The notes under the pieces are model-generated. The model was not told the DNA's origin and did not search any database. It was given only the letters and a program-made list of their open reading frames with translations. The position numbers and the translations under genes were made by a program. Shown piece after piece: positions 51,481 through 59,016 of a stretch of DNA of 64,000 nt (positions within the stretch are counted from its first letter, which is position 1; every line of letters begins with the position of its first letter). The stretch is taken from assembly GCF_965208895.1 (NCBI RefSeq), contig NZ_OZ242363.1:4216001-4280000 (forward strand), written 5' to 3'. Origin of the DNA: Poriferisodalis sp965208895. Lineage in GTDB: Bacteria; Actinomycetota; Acidimicrobiia; Acidimicrobiales; Poriferisodalaceae.

Positions 51481-52725
51481 ATGGCTGCAGCAACCGACGA
51501 GCCCACCCCGGGTTTGAGGTCGGTCATGGGTGAACCTACGACGAGCCTGAGGTCGGTCATGGGCGAGCCCACGACCGATGGCCGTTTCGGCGAGTTTGGC
51601 GGCCGATTTGTGCCCGAGACCTTGGTCGCTGCCTGCGAGGAGCTAGAGGCGGCGTTTCGCCAGGCCTGGGCTGATCCGGCGTTCGTGGCCGAATTCGAGA
51701 CCACGCTGCGCGATTACGGCGGACGACCCTCGCCATTGACCGAGTGCCGCAACCTGTCGCGCCAGCTCGGTGTGCGCCTGCTGGCCAAGCGGGAAGACCT
51801 CAACCACACCGGCTCGCACAAGATCAACAACGTCATCGGGCAGGCGTTGCTCGCTCAGCGCATGGGCAAGACGCGGCTGGTAGCCGAGACGGGTGCCGGT
51901 CAGCACGGCGTCGCGACGGCGACGGCGGCGGCATTGCTGGGGATGGAGTGCAAGGTGTACATGGGGGCCGTCGACGTCGACCGTCAGGCCCTGAACGTGT
52001 TCCGCATGCAGTTGCTCGGGTCCGAGGTGGAGTCGGTTCAATCGGGCAGCCGCACCCTCAAGGACGCCGTCAACGAGGCGTTGCGCGACTGGGTGGCCAC
52101 CGTCGAGCACACGCATTACTGCCTGGGCTCGGTGATGGGACCCCACCCCTACCCGTGGATGGTGCGCACCTTCCATCACATCCTCGGCGACGAGGCCGCT
52201 GCGCAGTGCAAGGACCTGACCGGCGGCGACCCTGACGTGGTGGTCGCGTGCGTCGGCGGGGGCAGCAACGCCGCTGGGATCTTCTCGGGCTTCGCCGACG
52301 GCGACGCCCGGCTCGTCGGCGTCGAGCCCGCTGGCGGTGCCGCTGTCGGGCGCGGTGTGCCCGGCGTGGTGCACGGCATGACCAGCTACCTCATGCAGGA
52401 TGAGGTAGGCCAGGTGATGGAGGCAGAGTCCATCTCGGCAGGCCTGGACTATCCCGGTGTCGGACCTGAGCACGCGTACCTCGCGGCCATCGGCCGGGCC
52501 GAGTATCCGAGCGTGACCGACGAGGAGGTAGTCGAAGCGTTCACGCTGATGAGCCGGGCTGAAGGCATCATCCCGGCGCTGGAGTGCGCGCACGCGCTCG
52601 CATGGATCGTGCGTGCAGCGCCGCAGATGCAGGGTCAGACCGTGCTCATGAACCTCTCGGGCCGTGGCGACAAGGACGTCGACCAGATGATGGACGTGCT
52701 CGGCATGCAGGGAACCGTCTCGTGA
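51481..52725 (+). CDS. trpB: Tryptophan synthase beta subunit with short N-terminal repeat
   Basis: A 414-residue PLP enzyme that condenses indole and serine. PLP Lys is in KREDLNHTGSHKINNVIGQA, the phosphate loop is VACVGGGSNAAGIFSGF, and GRFGEFGGRFVPETLVAACE is the usual N-terminus. Before it lie two copies of the 11-residue unit LRSVMGEPTTS from a 33-bp tandem duplication (about 51514-51579), including two extra in-frame ATGs which may act as alternative starts. The stop overlaps trpA as GTGA. Confidence 0.95.
   Translation: MAAATDEPTPGLRSVMGEPTTSLRSVMGEPTTDGRFGEFGGRFVPETLVAACEELEAAFRQAWADPAFVAEFETTLRDYGGRPSPLTECRNLSRQLGVRLLAKREDLNHTGSHKINNVIGQALLAQRMGKTRLVAETGAGQHGVATATAAALLGMECKVYMGAVDVDRQALNVFRMQLLGSEVESVQSGSRTLKDAVNEALRDWVATVEHTHYCLGSVMGPHPYPWMVRTFHHILGDEAAAQCKDLTGGDPDVVVACVGGGSNAAGIFSGFADGDARLVGVEPAGGAAVGRGVPGVVHGMTSYLMQDEVGQVMEAESISAGLDYPGVGPEHAYLAAIGRAEYPSVTDEEVVEAFTLMSRAEGIIPALECAHALAWIVRAAPQMQGQTVLMNLSGRGDKDVDQMMDVLGMQGTVS
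51514..51579 (+). repeat. 33-bp duplication in the trpB 5' end
   Basis: Two copies of a 33-bp unit (CTGAGGTCGGTCATGGG followed by GAGCCCACGAC variants), giving LRSVMGEPTT twice. In frame, near the start, each with an internal ATG. Confidence 0.85.
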
Positions 52726-53528
52726 CCGGGGCAGTCGTCAGCTCGCAGGCCCCATCATTCGGCGCGCTCGAGACATGGTTGCGGGCTCGGCGCGACAGCG
52801 GCGCAAAGCTGCTCATTCCCTACGTCACGGGCGGCTACAAGGGCTGGCAGCGTGCCGTCGAAGCGGCCGCGGCCGCCGGCGCCGACGCCATCGAGATCGG
52901 TATTCCCTTCTCAGACCCGGTGATCGACGGACCGGTCATCCAGCAAGCCTCCACCGCAGCGCTGGACGAAGGCGCGACGCCGGCATCGGTGCTGGAAGAG
53001 GCGCGGGAACTCGACACCGGCATTCCTCACGCAGTGATGACCTACTACAACATCTGCCACCACCAGGGCCACGAGCGGTTCGCCGCCGCGCTGGTCGAGG
53101 CGGGGGTGTCGGGGGCGATCCTGCCCGACCTGCCGTACATCGAGGCTGGGCCGTGGCTCGACGATGCCGCCGAGGCCGGCATCGAGGCGATTCTGCTGGC
53201 AGCACCCACCACGCCCGAGCACCGGCTTGGCGAATTGTGCGGCGCGTCCCGGGGGTTCGTCTATGCAGTCGGCCTGCTCGGCGTGACCGGCGAGCGTGCA
53301 TCGCTCGCCCGCACGGCCACCGAGATTGCCGCACGCTGCCTGGCCGTCACCGATCGGCCGGTGCTCACCGGCGTCGGCATCGGCTCGCCGTCTCAAGCCG
53401 TTGAGGCCTGCGAGGTGTCCGATGGCGCCATCATCGGTTCCACCGTCGTCCGGACGCTGATGTCCGACGGTCCCGAGGCGGTCGGCGAGCTCGTGGCCTC
53501 GTACCGGACGGCGCTCGATCGCGGCTGA
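52722..53528 (+). CDS. trpA: Tryptophan synthase alpha subunit
   Basis: A 268-residue barrel that cleaves indole-3-glycerol phosphate. The start GTG 52722 overlaps the trpB stop. Catalytic Glu and Asp are in DAIEIGIPFSDPVIDGPVIQ and GAILPDLPYIEAGPW. The phosphate end is GVGIGSPSQAVEACEVSDGA and IIGSTVVRTL. Typical length. trpC and trpD are not in the window. Confidence 0.95.
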   Translation: MTGAVVSSQAPSFGALETWLRARRDSGAKLLIPYVTGGYKGWQRAVEAAAAAGADAIEIGIPFSDPVIDGPVIQQASTAALDEGATPASVLEEARELDTGIPHAVMTYYNICHHQGHERFAAALVEAGVSGAILPDLPYIEAGPWLDDAAEAGIEAILLAAPTTPEHRLGELCGASRGFVYAVGLLGVTGERASLARTATEIAARCLAVTDRPVLTGVGIGSPSQAVEACEVSDGAIIGSTVVRTLMSDGPEAVGELVASYRTALDRG

Positions 53529-53531
53529 GCG

Positions 53532-53945
53532 GTGAGGGCGGTCGAACCTGACGCTGCTTCGCCGGCACCTTGCGGTGACGCGCAGACGGATTCGCCCGAG
53601 TTCGATCCCGACTGCGAACTGTGCGAGGCGGCACGCTTCACGCACTGGTACTTCGAGGATGAGCTCTGCTGGGTCGCCGACTGCGAGGTGTGCGCAACGC
53701 CGATGGTTGTCTGGAAGCGGCACGGAACCGAACCGCCCGCCCCGGAGTTGGATGCGATGCTGGCCCGCTTGATCGATGCAGGCGAGCAGCGTTTCGGACC
53801 CAACGGCGGAAGGGTGGACCAGGTGATGCGCCAGATACCCGACCATTTCCATGCCCACTACCGCGACGCCGACTGGATGTCGCGCCGCTGGAACGAGCCG
53901 CCGAGCCGCTACACCGGCGTCGGCACCGACCGGGTGACCCGATGA
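53532..53945 (+). CDS. Conserved protein with paired CxxC motifs (HIT-like region)
   Basis: A 137-residue protein from GTG 53532. Two CxxC pairs (CELCEAARFTHWYFEDELCW, then CEVCATPMVVWKRHG) suggest a zinc site. WVADCEVCATPMVVWKRHGT is followed by an amphipathic region and HFHAHYRDADW, giving a weak resemblance to HIT-family proteins, but the HxHxH motif is not clear. Function not assigned. 3 bp after trpA, and its stop overlaps the cytochrome start. Confidence 0.6.
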   Translation: MRAVEPDAASPAPCGDAQTDSPEFDPDCELCEAARFTHWYFEDELCWVADCEVCATPMVVWKRHGTEPPAPELDAMLARLIDAGEQRFGPNGGRVDQVMRQIPDHFHAHYRDADWMSRRWNEPPSRYTGVGTDRVTR

Positions 53946-54418
53946 ACTTCCCGCGTCGCTCCACTCCGACAGATCTCGCGCAGTCCTCACAAGTCCCCCG
54001 GGACTCTCGTCGCTGCGGGCCGCCTGGGAACATTGCCAACCCACGGCTCGTGGGCTCGGTGGCGCAGTTCTTCGCCGCAGCGGGCATCGTGCTCGTCGTC
54101 GCCGTCGGGCTCGCTGCCTGTGGTGCTGCAGACGCGACTGAGGCCGATCTCGACCGGCTGGAGCTGGCGTTCGCCAGTGCTGATGTGGCGCTCGGGAGCG
54201 AAGTCTTCGGCGACAGCTGCTCGGTATGCCACGGCAGCGACGGCAGCGGCGGCGTCGGCGCAGCGCTCGACGGTGTCGACGAGCGGCTGAGTGTTCGGAG
54301 CCACCTGTCGGTCGTATGGACAGGCCGAGGCTCGATGCCCCCATTCGGCGGGATCCTCGCCGACGCAGAAATCGCCGCCGTAGTCGCCTACCAGCGGAGC
54401 ACATTCGGAGACGAGTGA
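53942..54418 (+). CDS. Membrane-anchored c-type cytochrome
   Basis: A 158-residue protein. The start ATG 53942 overlaps the previous stop. A hydrophobic segment (FFAAAGIVLVVAVGLAAC) ends in a possible lipobox LAAC-G near residue 61. A single heme site CSVCH lies around residue 96 in EVFGDSCSVCHGSDGSGGVG, and GSMPPFGGILADAEIAAVVA supplies the axial Met. A small class I cytochrome c on the outer face of the membrane; electron partners unknown. Confidence 0.87.
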   Translation: MNFPRRSTPTDLAQSSQVPRDSRRCGPPGNIANPRLVGSVAQFFAAAGIVLVVAVGLAACGAADATEADLDRLELAFASADVALGSEVFGDSCSVCHGSDGSGGVGAALDGVDERLSVRSHLSVVWTGRGSMPPFGGILADAEIAAVVAYQRSTFGDE

Positions 54419-54505
54419 GCATCGGTTCGGCCGCCATCTTCAGCGGCCCGATGAGCTCAATCGGCGTCCGGCCCCTCGATGCAGCCGGGCTGTAGCTTCG
54501 CCCCC

Positions 54506-54976
54506 GTGAGCGACCCAGCACCTGAATCGCCGAGCGACACTGATTTGCCTCGACCCGACGAGCTGCTGCCGCACCGGGCGCCGTTCCTGTTCGTCGATGA
54601 GATCGTGGAGCTTGAGCCGGGCGAGCATTGCGTCGCGCTGTGGCACCTCAGCGGCGACGAGAACTTCTTTGCTGGTCACTTCCCGGGTCGACCGACGCTG
54701 CCCGGAGTCCTCATGGTTGAAGCGATTGCACAAACAGCCGGTCTCGCGGCAGCTTCGGCATCGTCGCTGGAAGGCAAGCTGGCGCTCTTCGGTGGTATCG
54801 ACAAGGCTCGCTTCCGACGCCAGGTCGCCCCGGGCGACACGCTGCGCCTCGAAGCCACGATCCACCGGCTGTCGCCTCGGGCAGGGCGGGCATCGGGCAC
54901 GGCGAGTGTCGACGGCCAGGTGGCCTGCGAAGCCTCGATGATCTTTCTCATCACCGACGCAGACGCCTTGGACTGA
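54506..54976 (+). CDS. FabZ-like 3-hydroxyacyl-ACP dehydratase (hotdog)
   Basis: A 156-residue hotdog protein from GTG 54506. LLPHRAPFLFVDEIVELEPG is the classical FabZ start, and NFFAGHFPGRPTLPGVLMVE carries the catalytic His, with Glu in VEAIAQTAG. ALFGGIDKARFRRQVAPGDT follows as expected. It dehydrates 3-hydroxyacyl-ACP, or may act on another acyl carrier in a secondary pathway; no other fab genes are adjacent. Confidence 0.9.
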   Translation: MSDPAPESPSDTDLPRPDELLPHRAPFLFVDEIVELEPGEHCVALWHLSGDENFFAGHFPGRPTLPGVLMVEAIAQTAGLAAASASSLEGKLALFGGIDKARFRRQVAPGDTLRLEATIHRLSPRAGRASGTASVDGQVACEASMIFLITDADALD

Positions 54977-55033
54977 GCTGACGGAGAGGCGCAGCTAGCG
55001 CTGCCAATCGCCCGCCGCGCCTAGTGATCTGAG

Positions 55034-55294
55034 TCAGTGCTGGGCTGGTCCGGCCTCAACGATGGCTGTCACCGTCTCGCGCCCGAGTCCGGACACTTCC
55101 GCAAGCTGGCGCAGCGAGGCGCCGGATCGGTGGGCCACCCGGATCATGTCGTCTCGCATCTCGGCTTCTTTGTGTGCCCGCTCGGCGCTGAGGCCCACCA
55201 CCGCCAATGCAGCCGCGATCTCGCCATCGATCTCTCCGCGGTACTTGTGCATCGCATTCCGTGCGGCCGACACTTCGGCTTCGGTGTAGCTCAT
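55034..55294 (-). CDS. Small helix-turn-helix protein
   Basis: An 86-residue helical protein. The end, DMIRVAHRSGASLRQLAEVS and GLGRETVTAIVEA, is a clear HTH (Rsv/resolvase-type turn with G-L-G), preceded by a helical N-terminal region. It could be a transcriptional regulator or antitoxin-like partner; the adjacent toxin pair is 52 bp away on the same strand. No family recognised. Confidence 0.55.
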   Translation of the reverse strand: MSYTEAEVSAARNAMHKYRGEIDGEIAAALAVVGLSAERAHKEAEMRDDMIRVAHRSGASLRQLAEVSGLGRETVTAIVEAGPAQH

Positions 55295-55345
55295 AGTTGA
55301 CCGCGCACCCCCGAGGCGAGCTTGTCCCGAATCGACATCAATCTC

Positions 55346-55780
55346 TCACCGATGCCGGGTCCGGCCGGTCCTCACGCAGTGTGCCGCGCCGAACTTGCAG
55401 CCAGACGCGCGGGGCGTAGCCGAGCCCGTTGAGCTTCTGCTCCCATAGAGGTATCCGTCTCGCCATGTCGATACGTGATTGGCGAGGCCAGCCAGTTCGT
55501 ACGTGAAGATGATGACTTCGACTCCGACCTGCTGGATGAATTGTGTGCGCTGCCTTCGGGATCGGAAGTCGTTGTCGCAGGTAACCAACACGTAGCTGTT
55601 CTCCGCGCACCAGACGGCAATGTCGTAGTCATCGGCATTGGAATGGCCGCCGTGCGTCCGGCTGAGGGCATCCACTTCGGAAACGTGAATCACATTGTCG
55701 ATGCCCGCAGCTGCCCGCGGAGAGATGTTCGCGTCGAGGCAGAAGCGGATGTCACGCGGTGTGTCGAGCGAACTCCGCAC
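55346..55780 (-). CDS. PIN-like toxin (DUF5615/Mut7-C-like)
   Basis: A 144-residue protein starting IRFCLDANISPRAA. A PIN-like nuclease core is seen: LDANIS (first Asp), IAVWCAENSYVLVTCDNDFR (catalytic Asp), and HVSEVDAL. Such DUF5615 proteins are toxins paired with DUF433 antitoxins. The last about 40 residues (GSRSSTGSATPRASGCKFGA) are unusual and may come from a frameshift at the 3' end. It overlaps the antitoxin gene by 29 bp. Confidence 0.75.
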   Translation of the reverse strand: MRSSLDTPRDIRFCLDANISPRAAAGIDNVIHVSEVDALSRTHGGHSNADDYDIAVWCAENSYVLVTCDNDFRSRRQRTQFIQQVGVEVIIFTYELAGLANHVSTWRDGYLYGSRSSTGSATPRASGCKFGAAHCVRTGRTRHR

Positions 55781-56417
55781 AAGCCTTTACTCGGGTCACG
55801 CTGAGGTTGAACCCCCGTGCGACCTCTTCGGGGGGATCTTCAGCGAGGCTCGCGACGATGGACCTGACGGGGATCCTGGTGCCCGCCACCACCGGAGCGC
55901 CGAAGCAGATGCGTGGGTTGATCTCGATCCATTCAGCGATATCCCACGAGGCAGCGCGTTCGTCGACGAACTGGATCTCCTCGGCGAACGTCTTGATGGC
56001 TGAGGTGATGGCCCACTGTCCCTTGCGGTTTCCAACGATCTCCTCCGCGTGCCCTTGAAATTCAATCCAGACGCTGTGCCCGTCGGTGTAGAAGGACTCG
56101 TGAGCTAGCGGGTGCTGAATGTCTGGAAACCGCTCACGCATGCCGTCGAGCACCCGACGGACCCTCTGGAGCGAAGCGCCGCGGTCGCGAAAGCGGCACA
56201 CCATTTCCAAGCCGATCAGATCGAGAAATCCAATCGTCGCCGAGGTGTTCTTGTCCTGCGTCGGCGGCTTGACGACCGTCATCCAGCGACGAATCTGGGC
56301 ACGCGAGACATCTCGGTTTCGCTCCACAATCTGTGCCGCCTGGGGAAATGAGTAAATGCCTGCCCCCATAGCAGCGCCAGTCGCTACCTCACTGTCAGCA
56401 TGCTTCTTCGCTGTCAC
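55752..56417 (-). CDS. DUF433 antitoxin with N-terminal MerR-like HTH
   Basis: A 221-residue protein. The N-terminal about 90 residues (YSFPQAAQIVERNRDVSRAQ, RRWMTVVK, LIGLEMVCRFRDRGASLQRV) form a MerR-type winged helix. The C-terminal part (NPRICFGAPVVAGTRIPVRS, EDPPEEVARGFNLSVTRVKA) is the DUF433 HTH that neutralises PIN-like toxins. Probably autoregulates the pair. Lies 35 bp from the left end of the IS element, which may have been attracted to or disrupted its promoter. Confidence 0.85.
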   Translation of the reverse strand: MTAKKHADSEVATGAAMGAGIYSFPQAAQIVERNRDVSRAQIRRWMTVVKPPTQDKNTSATIGFLDLIGLEMVCRFRDRGASLQRVRRVLDGMRERFPDIQHPLAHESFYTDGHSVWIEFQGHAEEIVGNRKGQWAITSAIKTFAEEIQFVDERAASWDIAEWIEINPRICFGAPVVAGTRIPVRSIVASLAEDPPEEVARGFNLSVTRVKACAEFARHTA

Positions 56418-56451
56418 CTCACCTCCGCGGGGTTCCAGTCATCAGCCTAAG

Positions 56452-58126
56452 CCTGGATCCACCGGTGGGGTGGCGGGTTTGGGTGGTGCGCGTCCACCAG
56501 AAAGGCCTCCTGACGTGGCATTTTGCCGTTGACGAATAGTCGGCGTGATGCCATGACGGGAGGCACTTTCTGTGAGCAGCGTAGCTGGGGGTCTGGACCG
56601 GATTGAGGCAGTGTTCGACGAGGAGTCTTTGGTCGCCGATGCGGGGTTGTTGTTGGCGGGGTCGCTGGTGGCCCGGCTGGGTCTGGAGTCGTTGATCGAT
56701 GAGGTGGTGACGCCGCCGGGGTCGGGCCGCGGTTCGGGTGCCAAGGTGCTCACGGCGGTGTGCTCGATGCTGGTGGGCGGTTCGTTCTTTTCGGACGCGG
56801 ACAGGCTGCGGGCCGCGTCGACAAGGTCGGTGCTGGGGTTCGCGCCTGTGGCGCCGTCGACGTTGGGGACGTTCGCGAGGTCGTTCACGTTCGGTCATGT
56901 GCGTCAGCTCGACCGCGCGCAGGAGCTGGCGTTGGGCCGCGCGTGGGACGCAGGCGCCGCCCCTGCGGCCGAGCAGGTCACGATCGATGTCGACTCGACG
57001 GTCCGCGAGGTGCACTCCGACGCGAAGCAAGGCGCCGCCTATGGGCATACGCGCACGCTGGGCTATCACCCGTTGGTCGCGGTGCGCGACGACACCGGCG
57101 AGATATTGCATTCGCGGATGCGCAAGGGGTCCTCCCAGAAAGGACACCTGCGGTTCGTGTCCGAGACCGTCGCCAGGACGCGGCGGTTGGCGCCACAGGC
57201 GGCGCTGACGCTGCGCGCCGACGCAGGGTTCTTCTCCTGGGACCTGACCGAGCGGCTCGACAAGCTCGACGTGAGGTTCCTGATCGCTGTGGGCCGCAAC
57301 CCCGCTGTCGACAAGGCGATCGCCGCGATCGACGACGACGAATGGACCCCGATCGGCTACACCGACGACGGCGAGGCACACGTCGCCGAGACGACGTTGA
57401 CCTCGAGCCGGCGCCGCCGCGGCAAGCCCGCTCGCACGGTGCGGCTGGTGGTGCGCCGCACCCGCATCGTCGGCGAGCAAGGCGACCTGTTCCCCGACTG
57501 GCGCCACCACGCCGTCGTCACCGACATCGACGCCGAAACGCTCGACACCAAAACAGCCGACGCCGCCTACCGCCGTCACGCACGCGTCGAGCTCGCCATC
57601 AAAGACCTCAAAGCCGGCGGCCTCGCCCACAGCCCCTCAGGACGCTTCGCCGCCAACGCCGCATGGCTCGCCTGCGCCGTGCTCGCGCACAACATCGCAC
57701 GCTGGACAGCGCGCATCGGACACGTCCACGACCCCCGAAAGCTCACCGTCGCCGCCACCATCGCACGCCGCCTGCTCGCCGTCCCCGGCCGGCTCGTCAA
57801 CCGCAGCGGACGGCCCACCCTGCGGCTCCCCGCCCGATGGCCCTGGGCTCACACGTTCGCCGCCGCGCTCGACAAGATCCGCAGCCTGCCCCAACACTGC
57901 TGAACCGCCCCCAGCGCCCAGCCGCCCGGCGCAGCACACCCCCAAAAGCGCAGCACACCCCCAAAAGCGCAGCACACAACCCAACCCCCCCAAGCCGAAC
58001 CGGGCACCACCACGCCCCAATGACCCCCATTACGTTGCCGGCGGCCCTGGCGCGACGGCGTCAGGGGCTGGCTGCTCGCCCGGGCGGGCAGGGCTGTTTC
58101 CCAACCACCCCACCGGTGGATTCAGG
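56452..58126 (+). mobile_element. IS1380-family insertion sequence
   Basis: A complete 1675-bp IS. Terminal inverted repeats begin CCTGGATCCACCGGTGGGGT on the left and CCTGAATCCACCGGTGGGGT at the right end (reverse complement), with one mismatch in 20. Both ends are flanked by CTAAG (56447-56451 and 58127-58131), a 5-bp target duplication, so the insertion is intact and fairly recent. One transposase gene. The right part (57904-58126) contains a 19-bp direct repeat (from 57929) and no gene. Confidence 0.93.
56572..57903 (+). CDS. IS1380-family transposase
   Basis: A 443-residue DDE transposase from GTG 56572. DDE candidates are Asp in VTIDVDSTVREVHSDAKQGA, Asp in LTLRADAGFFSWDL, and Glu in YRRHARVELAIKDLKAGG. 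The N-terminal region (LVARLGLESLIDEVVTPPGS, SGAKVLTAVCSMLVGGSFFS) and the C-terminal LACAVLAHNIARWTARIGH fit the family. Full length and uninterrupted, so probably active. Confidence 0.93.
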   Translation: MSSVAGGLDRIEAVFDEESLVADAGLLLAGSLVARLGLESLIDEVVTPPGSGRGSGAKVLTAVCSMLVGGSFFSDADRLRAASTRSVLGFAPVAPSTLGTFARSFTFGHVRQLDRAQELALGRAWDAGAAPAAEQVTIDVDSTVREVHSDAKQGAAYGHTRTLGYHPLVAVRDDTGEILHSRMRKGSSQKGHLRFVSETVARTRRLAPQAALTLRADAGFFSWDLTERLDKLDVRFLIAVGRNPAVDKAIAAIDDDEWTPIGYTDDGEAHVAETTLTSSRRRRGKPARTVRLVVRRTRIVGEQGDLFPDWRHHAVVTDIDAETLDTKTADAAYRRHARVELAIKDLKAGGLAHSPSGRFAANAAWLACAVLAHNIARWTARIGHVHDPRKLTVAATIARRLLAVPGRLVNRSGRPTLRLPARWPWAHTFAAALDKIRSLPQHC

Positions 58127-58203
58127 CTAAGCGTGCCCTGCCACACACCCGTTGATGCACGGTTCAGGGCTTGGAAATTCCTACACATGAAGGTCGTCTC
58201 GCC

Positions 58204-58653
58204 TCAGATGAGGGCGAGCCAGGTGACGCAGTAGACGTCGTCGGGAGTGACTTCGGGGAGCGGTTCGGGAGGCACGTAGGGATGCAACCCGAGGTCGCGG
58301 ATGACCCGGATTATCTGCTCGGACTGCTCGGCAGGCTCGGGTGAGCTAGCGAGCGCGCTCTGGAAGGTTCGGATAGTGCGCTCAGGGTAGGGCGCCCTAA
58401 TCGTGTCGATCGCCCGGTCGATCTCGTCCTGGGTCATGCTTGCGGGCGGATGGTCACGCACGACGTCGGCTGCCCGGAGGAGGCGGGGCGGAATGCGCGG
58501 CTCCAAGTTGGCTTTGTCGGACATGAAGTTCCACTTCTCGACGATGTCGGCCCGAGCCCTTTCCCATGCGTCGAACGCTCTGCTCGCAACGGCATCCTCC
58601 AGCACGCGGGGCCCGACGCGACGTTCGACAGCGTAGGCGCGGGGAATCGGCGC
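58204..58653 (-). pseudogene. C-terminal remnant of a large helicase-like protein
   Basis: About 149 codons, of which the last 133 could be translated from GTG 58605. The frame continues directly from the TAA (58656-58654) that ends tail module 3 of the Type ISP-like gene. FDAWERARADIVEKWNFMSD, then KANLEPRIPPRLLRAADVV, APYPERTIRTFQSAL and PEVTPDDVYCVTWLALI resemble the C-terminal region of large SNF2-type helicase proteins found in defence loci. No ribosome binding site is seen. I take it as a remnant of a deleted gene. Confidence 0.5.
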
Positions 58654-59016
58654 TTACGCGATGAAGTTGCGCGGAACCGCTCGACAGGCAGGATCGACCG
58701 TGTGGAGGTCCGGCAGCAGACTGGAAGCCAAGACGTCGTAGACGGTCCGGTTGCTTGTGGCGGCGATCAGGAGCGCCTCGGCAGACAGCGTGTCGCTTGG
58801 CCCGGTGCCGTCGCGTGAAGATCGGCCAGCTTCGGCGTCGCCAGAACTGCGAATAGTGCCATGTTGGATGGCGTCGTCATCAATATCGCTGGCGCGGGAT
58901 GACTCGGGTCGGCTGATTCGTCCCAGCGGCGCAGAGGTCTGGTGAGACAACTGTTGTGAGGCATCCGAAGATGGCTCGGTTGGTTGGTGTCGAGACCAAG
59001 AGCGGGGGGGGGGGGG
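58654..59016 (-). other. Three-frame C-terminal tail cassette of the Type ISP-like gene
   Basis: From the C tract all three frames are open. Present frame (13 C): module 2, LMTTPSNMALFAVLAT, ending TRCLPRRS at 58767. One C fewer: module 1, LLVSTPTNRAIFGCLTT, ending TRVIPRQRY at 58880. One C more: module 3, LLIAATSNRTVYDVLASS, ending CRAVPRNFIA at 58654. The modules align over 35-37 residues around a shared Asn (58981, 58865, 58752; steps 116 and 113 bp) and all stop just after P-R. Predicted proteins are 1496, 1534 and about 1572 residues. Confidence 0.85.

Noticed and set aside
52911..54521. 536-residue minus-strand frame over trpA
   Set aside because: Arg-rich, no domain, and antisense to trpA and the cytochrome gene.
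56760..58130. 456-residue alternative frame in the IS element
   Set aside because: Arg/Pro-rich shadow of the transposase gene; the 443-residue frame has the DDE motifs.
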